From UBA6168 sp039819485 (GTDB lineage Bacteria > Bacteroidota > Bacteroidia > Chitinophagales > Saprospiraceae): a stretch of 64,000 nucleotides of DNA. Made by a program: the position numbers and the translations under genes. The number at the start of each line of letters is the position of its first letter. Position 1 is the first letter of the stretch. The DNA is taken from positions 1 through 64,000 of the forward strand of contig JBCBRY010000026.1 of assembly GCA_039819485.1 (NCBI GenBank), read 5' to 3'. The notes under the pieces were generated by a model. The model was not told where the DNA came from, searched no databases, and saw only the letters and a list, made by a program, of their open reading frames with translations. Positions 1-9,200 of this stretch are shown piece after piece.

Positions 1-84
1 TAAAAATGGTTGTGGCTTGTAATTGATAAAGTACCTTTATATAGATTGCCAACCATTTTTAAGATAAAATTAATTACAAAACCA

Positions 85-978
85 ATGAGAAAACAGTCAC
101 GGCAATTCATTTTAATATTAATTACACTTTTTGGCATTTTGAGCTGCGAAATAAATAACAATAAAAAAATGCCAGGCACAGAGGTTGAGAACCTACATTT
201 CACAAACATTCATGTTGATATTTTCTACACTCTTACTTTGACAGGAATTGGTTTTTCAGTTTTATTTTTTCTGAAAAAATATCACCATCTCAAAAAAAAA
301 TTGGAATTAAAGGAAATCGAATATTACCATTTAAAAGAACTCAACCGCTTCCAAAACCAGCAATGCTCAAACTTGACACAAAAGTTCCACTCCACTCTTG
401 ACCTGGTCCTTAACATAACTCATGAAATCAGGAATGAACCTTTGCAAACCAAGGAAAAAGGCATTCGTTTGATAGAGCTGAACTGCAAAAAGATGTTAAA
501 ACACACAGAACTACTCCTCTATAGCTCAAAGAAAGAAAAAACCCCTTTGCAGCCACCCGACCACAAAAAAACATCATATATATCGGAACGACAGGAAACC
601 AAGGTCAAAAAGGAGGCAATGGTGCCTACATCTAACCATTACATTAATCAGGAACACAACCAAGACGACCCATTCCTGAAAAAGATATATGACCTCGTTG
701 AATCCAACTTGGGCGATTCCAATTTTGGCAATAAGCAGTTGGCCAAACAAATGCACTTGAGCAACTCTCAACTATACCGAAAGTTAAAATCTAAGACTGG
801 ACGATCACCCGCTCTTTATATCCGAAGTATCCGATTGCAAAAAGCAAGGGAGATGCTCCTTAATTCCAACCTGACCGTTGTGGAAATTGCATATGACACA
901 GGCTTCAACACCCCTTCTTATTTCACCCGTACTTTTTCAAAAGAATTTGGCGTATTACCGAGCGAAATCCGCAAGTAA
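85..978 (+). CDS. AraC-type regulator with lipoprotein/TM N-terminus
   Basis: Predicted membrane-anchored transcription factor of 297 aa. The ATG at 85 is preferred over an in-frame TTG at 10, because it begins a short signal ending in the lipobox-like GILSC. A transmembrane segment follows (around residues 43-63), then a charged coiled coil, and a C-terminal AraC/XylS double helix-turn-helix (last ~105 residues, with IAYDTGFNTPSYFTRTFSKE). Between coiled coil and DNA-binding domain, the segment NITHEIRNEPLQ...LLLYSSKKEK resembles the H-box helices of the histidine kinase part of Bacteroidetes hybrid two-component systems. No HATPase or receiver is present. It lies upstream of the RhiA-like cassette and may control it, but more than 1.2 kb separates them. 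Family call is firm; ligand and targets are unknown. Confidence 0.85.
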   Translation: MRKQSRQFILILITLFGILSCEINNNKKMPGTEVENLHFTNIHVDIFYTLTLTGIGFSVLFFLKKYHHLKKKLELKEIEYYHLKELNRFQNQQCSNLTQKFHSTLDLVLNITHEIRNEPLQTKEKGIRLIELNCKKMLKHTELLLYSSKKEKTPLQPPDHKKTSYISERQETKVKKEAMVPTSNHYINQEHNQDDPFLKKIYDLVESNLGDSNFGNKQLAKQMHLSNSQLYRKLKSKTGRSPALYIRSIRLQKAREMLLNSNLTVVEIAYDTGFNTPSYFTRTFSKEFGVLPSEIRK

Positions 979-1602
979 ACAACTTTGAAATAAAAGCTAT
1001 AATTAAAAACAATTGAAAAACGAGTAATTATTGGCATGTGATTATCACAATATTCATAAGATACTTTTATGCCCTTATGTTTTTTTTTAAAGATGGTAAT
1101 ATAGTTACAGTATTTGAACAAATAGTGAAAGGAGGCGGGGCAATAAACCGATATCTTTGTATTAATTAATTCGCATATATCCTTAAAAAATAAAATGTTT
1201 TTATTTAAAAAAAAGGCCCAATCATTTACTTCAATTTAAGATTCACCGAGAGTTTTTTACCATTCAATACTATCAAAAAAGGCTGGATTTTTTACGGTTC
1301 TAATGGACTATGCAAAGCAATTCGCATTGAAACAAACCACTCCTTCAATGCTTAAACTGCAAGACATTTGGAACCACAACAAATGATAACAATATTTTGA
1401 TCAGGGCATAGCCAAATCAACGATATGCCTATGGTATAAATCGATTCTAAAAAGGAATGTTGTTCAGGTTCTGCAACGTGAAACAAATTAAATTCTTTGA
1501 TTTTAATTAATTAGAAAATCTGCTGTATTTGCACTTTAAACAGGAAAATACAAAGATGAATTTCCTAATTCAATTGCTAAAAATGAAAACAAAACAAAAG
1601 AC
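979..1602. other. AT-rich intergenic region
   Basis: No convincing gene in 624 bases. A Bacteroidetes-like -7 box TATCTTTG lies at 1152-1159, without a clear -33 partner. The other reading frames here are short and have no recognisable features. Confidence 0.5.
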
Positions 1603-1821
1603 ATGTTAAACAAAAACACTCAGGGGGCTATCCCCGCTGCCGTAGCCCGCAGCAATGACAATATCGGTGATCCCGACTTAAGGATAACAAATTTAGATCT
1701 TGCCAATTTAATCCGTTTAGGCAGTGGCTTTATGGTTGAGCTGAATGATGGCTCAACCATGAGAGACCTCACCTGTAGGGCTTTGAACGTAGGAGCATGC
1801 ACTGCAACTTTTAATGTGTAG
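1603..1821 (+). CDS. Small hypothetical protein (72 aa)
   Basis: I do not recognise this protein. The ATG at 1603 opens a 72-residue frame with no signal peptide or membrane segment. It has a hydrophilic first half and two cysteines near the C-terminus (CRALNVGACTATFNV). It is the only plausible gene in 1.3 kb of AT-rich DNA upstream of the RhiA-like cassette and is on the same strand. It could be a small secreted or modified peptide, a remnant, or a chance frame. Its GC content is higher than the flanking DNA, which mildly favours real coding. Confidence 0.35.
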   Translation: MLNKNTQGAIPAAVARSNDNIGDPDLRITNLDLANLIRLGSGFMVELNDGSTMRDLTCRALNVGACTATFNV

Positions 1822-2279
1822 GTTAGGCCACCACCCGTATGGCCCAATACATATAAGATTAACAATTCAGGTTGTGGAGTATAAACATTTCATCAAACAA
1901 GTTACGCTTACAATTTCTTCGGAAGCAATTCCAATTTAATAATTACTCAACTGGAATGTACCTGCGTTTTCACCCAAACCTGAATCGGTTAGATTAATCA
2001 ATATACAATAACACTGGTCTTGACTATTACTAAAACAATGACAGCACTGACAGTGCTGACACTAAATTTCATTTTAGTTTTTTGTCTTAGAAATCCTCAA
2101 GGTTCAAAAAAATCAATTATGATCAGAGCTGGCCCTATTCATTTTTAAAAACTATCAGGTTCTGTAACAAAATTATTAAGCAACAGACGTAAACAATCTA
2201 CTTTCCAAATGGATATCGGTCAAAATGAACATCCTGAATCATTTTGACCCTCATCCAAAAAATTAAAAACCATATCAAA
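1822..2279. promoter_or_regulatory. Leader region of RhiA-like cassette with a 17-bp palindrome
   Basis: This is 458 bases without a convincing gene. The main feature is a perfect palindrome at 2042-2058, CAGCACTG-A-CAGTGCTG, embedded in three TGACAG/TGACAC-like direct repeats. It is GC-rich in an AT-rich stretch and lies about 220 bases before the first RhiA-like start, so it could be an operator or the stem of a leader RNA. No binding protein can be named. Confidence 0.4.
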
Positions 2280-2972
2280 ATGAAAAAAAAATATAAACCT
2301 GTACCAGTATTCAGAAACCATTCAACATTAGATTTTGCGGTTCAAGATACTGATGCCGATGTTTACACACTCAGGTGTACGAATAAATCAACTGCTCCCT
2401 GGGTATTTTATGTATATCAAAAAATGCCGTCACAGCCATCCGAAATTTTCTCACTTGCCTGGTTTGCCAGCCCCTATAGAATCGGCCCGAATGACCAAAT
2501 AACTTTCTCCTGGTCAATCGACTATAGTTTTGTCTGGGGCAACTCCGGTATATTGCAACCAGGCGTCAATTACGACGCAAGTGGTTCTCAGCCTGCTTCA
2601 ATACAAGGGACGAATCAAACTACATTTAGCACGGACGATGGTTTTCCTCACTTAAGCACCCCAACCACGGGAGGCCAGGCCGGAAGCCTGACGGTTAATC
2701 AAGCGGGCAATGTACCGAACAACGTGTTCGCAACAGGTATTGGGATGTCAGGTCAAGGGACTTTTGTTCAGCAAGCCCTGGCCAACACACAACAAGTATA
2801 CACGCCGACTCCTGAGTATTGGATTGCTGCTGCAACACAAATGCAGATCGGTGTAGTGCTTGCCCAGACAGTTTCCCAGACGGCCAAGGTCACCTTCCCT
2901 CCATCAGTTTTCACTATGTATGCCACTTTGGACCAGAACAATACCTGGAGTATTTCACAGACACCAACTTAA
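2280..2972 (+). CDS. RhiA-like protein, first paralogue
   Basis: Predicted 230-aa soluble protein. The ATG at 2280 (MKKKYKPVP) is chosen over an in-frame TTG at 2244. There is no signal peptide or membrane segment. The pattern of an NKSTAPWVFYVYQ strand, SLAWFASPYRI, a TFSWSIDYSFVWG motif, GIGMSGQGTFVQQA and PEYWIAA matches what I recall of the RhiA family, named for a rhizosphere-expressed, quorum-regulated Rhizobium protein of unknown biochemical function. The fold is probably all-beta. It is followed 117 bases later by a paralogue sharing the same motifs in order. Their joint placement with a tail-collar-like protein and a protease suggests co-secretion or surface assembly; that is inference. 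Confidence 0.7.
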   Translation: MKKKYKPVPVFRNHSTLDFAVQDTDADVYTLRCTNKSTAPWVFYVYQKMPSQPSEIFSLAWFASPYRIGPNDQITFSWSIDYSFVWGNSGILQPGVNYDASGSQPASIQGTNQTTFSTDDGFPHLSTPTTGGQAGSLTVNQAGNVPNNVFATGIGMSGQGTFVQQALANTQQVYTPTPEYWIAAATQMQIGVVLAQTVSQTAKVTFPPSVFTMYATLDQNNTWSISQTPT

Positions 2973-3049
2973 TACCAGTCACCATTCTATTTTGCAGGAG
3001 AGCTTCCGTCTTGGGTTCTCCGGAAAATAGATTTCAGCGAGAATCTTAC

Positions 3050-3076
3050 AGGGTGGATTTTTCATAAATCCACCCT
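3050..3076 (+). promoter_or_regulatory. Hairpin just upstream of second RhiA-like gene
   Basis: Perfect 11-bp stem AGGGTGGATTT / AAATCCACCCT with a 5-nt loop, ending 13 bases before the ATG at 3090. There is no following T-run, so it looks less like a terminator than an intercistronic stem that could protect the upstream message or affect initiation of the downstream gene. Confidence 0.5.
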
Positions 3077-3089
3077 ATGCTCAAACATC

Positions 3090-3731
3090 ATGTTAATTCT
3101 CAATTTTGCAACAACCAACAATCAGGTATATTCATTGAACTGTACCAATAATTCAAGCTCCAACTGGGTATTTTTTACTTTCCAAAGAATGGACGGGCAG
3201 AATGCCCAGAACATCTTTTCGACGGCTTGGTTTGTCAGCCCATATAAGCTTACACCAAACAGTCATGTGAAATTTAAATGGTCAGAAAATTATTCGTTCT
3301 ATTGGTACGGGCCTGGCAAACTGGTACCAGGTGCTGTTTTTCAAATGTGGGGGAGTGAGGCCGCCGCACTCGAAACAGCCAATGCGACTACTTTTGATTT
3401 TGAAGAAAACACGCCTGCATTTTCAAAGGCCACAGCCGGCTCAAACAACGAACAATTTATCATAGATATCGGTGCTGACGTTCCCAACCAAACCTTTTCC
3501 ACCGGAATTGGCATGTCAAACCAGATGACCTTTGTCCAGCAATCATTAGTCAATACCACACAACAGTTCAACCCACAGCCGGAATATTGGATCGCTGCCG
3601 CGTCAGAGATGATGGCATCCCAGGTACTTGGCCAAAACAGCCTCAGCAATTCCAGCAGTTTCGATTTTCCGGCAAATGTATATGAACGCAATGCCGTTTT
3701 TAACAGTAATAACACCTGGACCATTACCTGA
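3090..3731 (+). CDS. RhiA-like protein, second paralogue
   Basis: 213-aa soluble protein without a signal peptide, paralogous to the gene just upstream. Shared landmarks appear in the same order: SLNCTNNSSSNWVFFTFQ, FSTAWFVSPYKLTP, FKWSENYSFYWYGPG, the PGAVF strand, GIGMSNQMTFVQQS, QPEYWIAAASEM, and a closing NNTWTIT. The N-terminus is shorter than in the first copy, starting directly on the first predicted strand. Divergence between the copies is substantial, so the duplication is old or the pair is selected to differ, as for a heteromer. Molecular function is unknown. Confidence 0.7.
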   Translation: MLILNFATTNNQVYSLNCTNNSSSNWVFFTFQRMDGQNAQNIFSTAWFVSPYKLTPNSHVKFKWSENYSFYWYGPGKLVPGAVFQMWGSEAAALETANATTFDFEENTPAFSKATAGSNNEQFIIDIGADVPNQTFSTGIGMSNQMTFVQQSLVNTTQQFNPQPEYWIAAASEMMASQVLGQNSLSNSSSFDFPANVYERNAVFNSNNTWTIT

Positions 3732-3865
3732 AACAAAGAGAGCCTGTAATTAAAATTTATGCTATTGATTCCGCCACGACGGCAATTGGACTTGAATGGT
3801 AAAAATGCGGAACCCGATATTCAAATTTCGATTTACCTCCTAAACACAAACCAAAACCAACAATC

Positions 3866-4933
3866 ATGTTAATACGTAAATTCAAATCTATCATGAATGC
3901 ACTCCTATCATCAAACACGACCGACAGCACAGAGGACCTCTTGTTTGCCATCCAGCAAAAAAACCTCGTTTATAATTACAACTTTTTATACTATTCCAAT
4001 CAGGTAATCGGCAACCCTACAGTTTTTAACCACCCGGATGGATGGCTTTATTCAGATAACGGCAACGATGGGCAGATCGGCTTTGACAACCAATCGAATG
4101 CTTGCGTGATCAACAAGAGCAACGGTGATTCATTAATGACCTTCGGTCAAAATATCAGTGAGTTCCCACGATGGGAGGAACAGTTACAAGGTCAAAGAGT
4201 GAGTGCCACAGCGGTGATTTACAATCCCGGGATTCAATTTGAAGTTACTTTCTCTCTGTTTGATGGAGTAAATACCAGTAGCAAGAGCGTTGTTTTCAAC
4301 AATAAAGAGACCAAAGAAATCAATCTTACGCAAGAAGTCAATGAAAATGCAACGAAGCTAAATGTTTCGCTTACCTGCACTACTTCTCAAGCCGTTATCA
4401 ACATAAAAAAGGTGTTCGTAAACAAAGGGGCCATTGCCCTTGACACCCTGCCCTGCATGGTAGAAGGCATAATCGGTGAACGGAGGCAATACATGTCAAC
4501 CGAAATTCCACCAGCCGAAGAACTTTCATTATGTACCAAAAGCCAGGAACTTTCCAATTCTCAAACCAGGCTCAGCTCCTTTCTCAACGGTAAATTCGGT
4601 ACTGGTTCCAATAAGTTGTCCTTGCTACCTGATATGAGAGGTTACTTCAGCCGGGCATGGGACAATGGGGCATCCACTGACCCAGATGCCTCCAGTCGAA
4701 CTCCCCTGGGAGATGGATCCGTAGACGGCGACCATACCGGTACAGTCCAAGAGGACCAATTTAAAAGCCATCAGCATGACCTAAACTTTAACACCAACGG
4801 GCAGATCACCGCCGGTACAGCCGCAACCATGACCATTATCAGTCTTGTTTCCGGTTCTCAAACCCAGGTAGAAGGCGGGGCAGAGTCCCGGGGCAAAAAC
4901 ATCTCAGAACTATATACAATGAAATGGGCCTGA
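3866..4933 (+). CDS. Protein with phage tail-collar-like C-terminus
   Basis: 355-aa protein with no signal peptide. Residues ~30-200 look like an all-beta, jelly-roll-like module (YNYNFLYYSNQVIG, PGIQFEVTFSLFDGV). Residues ~240-355 resemble the collar/tip domain of phage tail fibres: LLPDMRGYFSRAWDNGAS, DPDA, a GDHTGTVQEDQFKSHQHDL segment, and the C-terminal GGAESRGKNISELYTMKWA, equivalent to the GGxETRPKN...Y motif of tail fibres. No other phage structural gene is nearby, so this is probably a domesticated receptor-binding or adhesin-type protein. It follows two RhiA-like genes and precedes a serine protease on the same strand, with 134- and 321-base gaps. Confidence 0.65.
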   Translation: MLIRKFKSIMNALLSSNTTDSTEDLLFAIQQKNLVYNYNFLYYSNQVIGNPTVFNHPDGWLYSDNGNDGQIGFDNQSNACVINKSNGDSLMTFGQNISEFPRWEEQLQGQRVSATAVIYNPGIQFEVTFSLFDGVNTSSKSVVFNNKETKEINLTQEVNENATKLNVSLTCTTSQAVINIKKVFVNKGAIALDTLPCMVEGIIGERRQYMSTEIPPAEELSLCTKSQELSNSQTRLSSFLNGKFGTGSNKLSLLPDMRGYFSRAWDNGASTDPDASSRTPLGDGSVDGDHTGTVQEDQFKSHQHDLNFNTNGQITAGTAATMTIISLVSGSQTQVEGGAESRGKNISELYTMKWA

Positions 4934-4961
4934 CCTCATTCTAAATGAAGGACTGTTGCAA

Positions 4962-5078
4962 ATGGATGCCTGCATTGGAGTTTCTTCGACTGACCTTACC
5001 GATCAATTGGAGCGAATCCAATTGGGGTTCCAACAGCAGCAGGACCAGGTTCATTTTCAAAATTCATCACCACCTTGA
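4962..5078 (+). CDS. Possible small ORF (38 aa) after the tail-collar gene
   Basis: A short frame from ATG 4962 to TGA 5078 encodes an amphipathic, Gln-rich peptide (TDLTDQLERIQLGFQQQQ). A different frame at 4945-5205 is longer but has an unnatural composition (many Trp, Cys and His), so I consider the short one more protein-like. It could also be a decayed extension of the tail-collar gene. Bases 5079-5254 show nothing recognisable. Confidence 0.2.
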   Translation: MDACIGVSSTDLTDQLERIQLGFQQQQDQVHFQNSSPP

Positions 5079-5254
5079 CAAGGCCTGGAACTTAGTATTT
5101 AGGGGCATCTATTCAATTTACCTCCCTTGTTTTATACTATTTCAACAATACAATTTCGGCAAATGGACTTACCTGATACCAAGATATCAAGGAGCAGTGA
5201 AATAGAGTAAAACAGGCTGATCAGGCCCTTTCAAGGAATTAAAATCCTAACATT

Positions 5255-6142
5255 ATGACAAACGAGAAAAAACCCTCGCAAAGCCCTAAAAACACGCAAC
5301 CAATAGAAGACCTCAGGACCTATTGGACGCCGGAGCGAATGAAGAAAGCCATTCCTTCTAAAAACGAAGCCATACAAACAAACAAAACGCAGGCAGCACA
5401 AAAAACCGAAAAAAGCACAAAGCAACAACATCGGTATTCCTTGCCCCAACTCCCCCGTCATTTATTGGGTACCAGTAATGATTTAGATTTTACCGCACAG
5501 CCGGTACAGCATCCAACTGTATTTCCGTACTCTACCGTTGGTAAGCTATTTTATACACAGGCGGGCCAAGATTATGCGGCCTCAGCCTCGGTTATTTACC
5601 AAAATACCATTTTAACCGCCGCCCATGTGCTTTTTAGTTACCGGCACCAGCAATGGTCTCAAAATATCCTGTTCGCCCCGGCCTACACCTACGGGAATAC
5701 CCCCTTGGGCACATGGGGTGTTCTTTACAGCTTTACTTTGCCCGGTTACAATACAACGGGAAATGGGGGATTTGATGTTGGCATGGCCACCATGGCCCCG
5801 GCAAATATTTCGACAGTAACCGGGGCACTGGGCATTGCCTTCAATCAAGGTGCCGACGTGGCATGGCAGGCCGTTGGTTATCCTGCCATCCCAAACCCGC
5901 CCTACGACGGTGAGCGGATGTGGTCTCTCGTTGGTCCGCCAACAGGGTTCGATCCGGATGGAACAAATGCCGTCGGCATGGAAAGCAATTTCAATCGAGG
6001 TGCCAGTGGTGGCCCCTGGTTAACCGGAGGAGCAATCGCCAATGGTCTTAGCAGCTATGGCAAAGACAATACCCCAAACATCGAATTCTCCCCTTATTTT
6101 GATGATGCCGTTTGGGCAATGTATCTTGCTGTAAGAAGCTGA
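5255..6142 (+). CDS. V8/trypsin-like serine protease, no signal peptide
   Basis: 295-aa chymotrypsin-fold serine peptidase (S1 clan, glutamyl endopeptidase-like). The catalytic triad is visible: His in LTAAHVLF, Asp in GGFDVGMATM, Ser in RGASGGPWL. The N-terminal ~70 residues are a charged, Lys/Gln-rich propeptide-like region containing the YWTPERMKKA motif that I recall from bacterial and fungal homologues. Those are normally preceded by a signal peptide, which is missing here. The ATG at 5255 is well placed and there is no alternative upstream start. It may act in the cytosol, be exported by a leaderless route, or be released on lysis. It ends the leaderless cassette and is convergent with the large T9SS gene. 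Confidence 0.85.
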   Translation: MTNEKKPSQSPKNTQPIEDLRTYWTPERMKKAIPSKNEAIQTNKTQAAQKTEKSTKQQHRYSLPQLPRHLLGTSNDLDFTAQPVQHPTVFPYSTVGKLFYTQAGQDYAASASVIYQNTILTAAHVLFSYRHQQWSQNILFAPAYTYGNTPLGTWGVLYSFTLPGYNTTGNGGFDVGMATMAPANISTVTGALGIAFNQGADVAWQAVGYPAIPNPPYDGERMWSLVGPPTGFDPDGTNAVGMESNFNRGASGGPWLTGGAIANGLSSYGKDNTPNIEFSPYFDDAVWAMYLAVRS

Positions 6143-6176
6143 TTTTACCGGAAGTTTAACTCATATAAAATCTTTT

Positions 6177-6210
6177 GGAGTTTGTTCGGCAGTGCCGCTG
6201 AACAAACTCC
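6177..6210. terminator. Bidirectional hairpin between convergent genes
   Basis: Perfect 11-bp stem GGAGTTTGTTC / GAACAAACTCC around a small GGC/GCC inner stem. It lies between the converging protease gene and the 1440-aa gene. T-runs are weak on both sides, but position and symmetry fit a shared terminator. Confidence 0.7.
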
Positions 6211-6217
6211 GAAGGAT

Positions 6218-9200
6218 CTATTTCACGATTAGGCTACCTCTTGATCTCCCGTTCTCAGAAACAACTTCGTACAGGTAGGCTCCTTTTACCGTTTCGTTCA
6301 ATACAAACCCAGCATCCCCGCTCAACTTTTTCTGTAAAACCAATTTTCCATCTGCATTGAACAAACGGAACAAATAGGGCTGCCGAGCATCCGTTTTGAC
6401 CTGCAACATTTCATCCGCAGCAATCGGGTTCGGGAACACATTCCATGCACGGGGCAGGGCATTCACCACTACAGAACGTACCGCAGAATACACCTCTTTT
6501 CCATCCTGGTCGATTTGCCGAAGGCGATAAAAATTCTCCCCACGGAAAGGAGAAGCATCCCTCGACTGGTAACTTTTGACGCCCCCCACCCGCTGCACAT
6601 TGATTTTGGTTAAATACTGAAAGTCAACCCCGTCCCTACTTTTTTCGATGATAAAATGATCGACACCGGGCGCCTGCTCGACTGTCCAGAACAGGCGGAC
6701 AGATTGATCAGGTTGCAATGCTGCTTGAAATTCCAGCCACTCAACCGGGGTAGCTCCTTCCTGCATGATGACATATTGGCCAAAAAAATCAAGATCACTC
6801 GGATCTGCAAACGTAATCATCGAATTGGCCCCTGGTTCGAGAATATCCCCAAAGTCAATCGGTCCGAACCAATTATCTCCGTCAGCGAATGTTTCACGGC
6901 CATAGAGGCTGTAATCACTGGCAGCCGTCGAGCCTGGTTCTATATTTCCATACCCCTCAAAACGAATTGCAACAGGTGGGTCAAAAAATTCATTTTCACC
7001 ATAATTATTAATGATCCAATACACCTCACTGTGCGGCGAAGCATTCGGCAGTTGGTCTGGTGAAAGATCGATGCGGGAAACGACGACCTCGCCATCAGGT
7101 AGGGTTTGTCCCGTTTCAAAATCAACGGTCACGCCAGTTTCGCCAAACTCAAAGTTTCCATCTGTGTCAACGGTCAATCGGTGGCTAATGCCTCCACCGA
7201 GCGGAGCCGTTGAAGTCGTTCGAGTAGCGGAATTGGTCATGGATAAATGTTTCACACTGATGCGGTCAAGCACTTGTCCGTCCATTTCATTAAACTGATA
7301 ATAACTTACCAGGTTGGGGTGGTCGGCGGGTACCTTGGTCAGGTGCATCAGTTCCCTTACTTCCGCTGTTGTCAGGGCCTTGTCCCAAACGGTTACTTCA
7401 TCGATCAGGCCGGTAAAGCGGCGCTGGTTGCTGTTGGGGTCCCAGCCGAGGAGCAGTGGCGTATCGAATGCTTCCGGTGCGTGGGGCACGTTGTTGGTCA
7501 CCCCTACCCCGTTGGCATAAACCGTGGCGGCAGTGGGCGTTACGACCAGGGCTATGTGCGTCCATTGGTTTGGCAGAATGGTCGTTTCCGTATCCCACCA
7601 CCATTGCCCACCATCCCAGTGGTAACTCAACTTCAAGCCAGTGTCGAAACCAATGCCGGTAACGGTTGTCCCGCCTCTGGCAAAAACAAAAACGGCCCGG
7701 TCTTTTTGTACCGGATCAGCTTTCACCCAACAAGTGATCGTCACTGTATTGGAGTTCAAATTTAAATTTCCCAACGCCGCCGCATGGCTTTCACCGTCCA
7801 GGCGGAGGGCATTGCCTGGCACATGATCGGCGTCGCAACCCGCGTGGACACTGACGGTCAATGATTTGGTAAAAACACCGTTCAGGGTCATCGTTGCGGT
7901 GTAATCACCAGAAGCGCCAAAAACCACTTTCGGGTTGCGTACGTTCGCTGCACTCACAAATTGCGGAGCGGGATCAAAGGACCAATCCCAGGTCGCTCCG
8001 TCGTGATCGACCATGCTGTAATCATCGAAATAAAAAGTGTCGCGGGCACAGTTGGCGACAAGTTTGTCCACGGTCGGTTGGACGATGGTCGTGGTGGGCG
8101 TTTCATAAAAATCCGATTGCCAGATGCCCCGCCCGTAAGTGGCCATCCGCACCTTCTGCTTTGCATAAAAAGGAACCAGTCGATTGACTGACGCCCTTGC
8201 GGGCAAACCTTCCGAACAGGGCAGCCAATCCGTTTCACTTTCACTTTTATAAAAAACGCCAAGGTTGGTGGCGAGGTAAACACCACCGTCCGTTCCTCCA
8301 ATGTGGAGAATCTGTTCAATGTGGTGGCTGTTGAGGATCGGCGAGGAAATGTTCGTCCAGAAATTGCCGCCATCAATACTTTCAAACACCTTGTTGACAT
8401 CGTTTCCTCCCCGGTTCCAGGCCAGCCACAAGTGGTTTTCATCAAGCGGGTCGAGGGTAATGAATGCACCGTTCACGGCACCGACGGGCGGATTGATTTG
8501 GGTAAAATTCTGCCCGCCATCAGTTGATTTAAACAGGCCGGAGGGATTCCGGTTTTGCACCACGTACAGTACATTCGGGTTACTGCGACTCACTTCTATG
8601 CCGGTAATGATTTGATCTACGGTTGTCCCAAAAGTAGCCAGCGTTTCCCAGGAAATACCACCGTCCAATGATTTTTCCAACCGGTTTTCATTGCCGATGT
8701 ATAAATGGTTGTAGCAGCGCGGATCAGGTTCTATTTCTGAGCTGTTTTCATTATTGCCGGCATAGCCCTCGTTCGGATAAGTAGTGAAGCTAAAGCCAGA
8801 AGTCGGGCCGTTTACCGTCAGGGGCAGCACTTTGGGATTGATGTCGGAGTGCATCACCCGGCGCCCGCCCGCAGGATGTACGTACCCAGTCGTGGCTTCG
8901 GCCCCACCAAGGCGGATGAAGTCCCCGTCGGCATAGGTTCCGTAAATGGTGGCCGAGTTGCCGTTGTGATAGCGGCCGCCCGTCATTACATCTTCGTTCC
9001 AGCCGCCGTCGAAACCCCAGAAGTCGGAGCCGGCAATGCCCGCCGCTTTCGATTGGTGGCTGCTAAAATCAGCCAAGTATTTATTCAGCCCGCCATCGGA
9101 ACTGACCCACACATTTTCACCGACAATATCAATATCCTGAATATCAGGATGTTGCCAGCCAGGGCCGCCGCCATAACCGCCCCATCGATCAAAAGTAGCG

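Noticed and set aside
3866..4933. Prophage call based on the tail-collar protein
   Set aside because: No capsid, portal, terminase, integrase or other tail genes are near; one tail-like domain is not a prophage.
4945..5205. 86-aa plus-strand ORF after the tail-collar gene
   Set aside because: Composition is unlike a bacterial protein (many Trp, Cys, Phe and His) and it has no recognisable domain; another frame over the same bases looks more protein-like.
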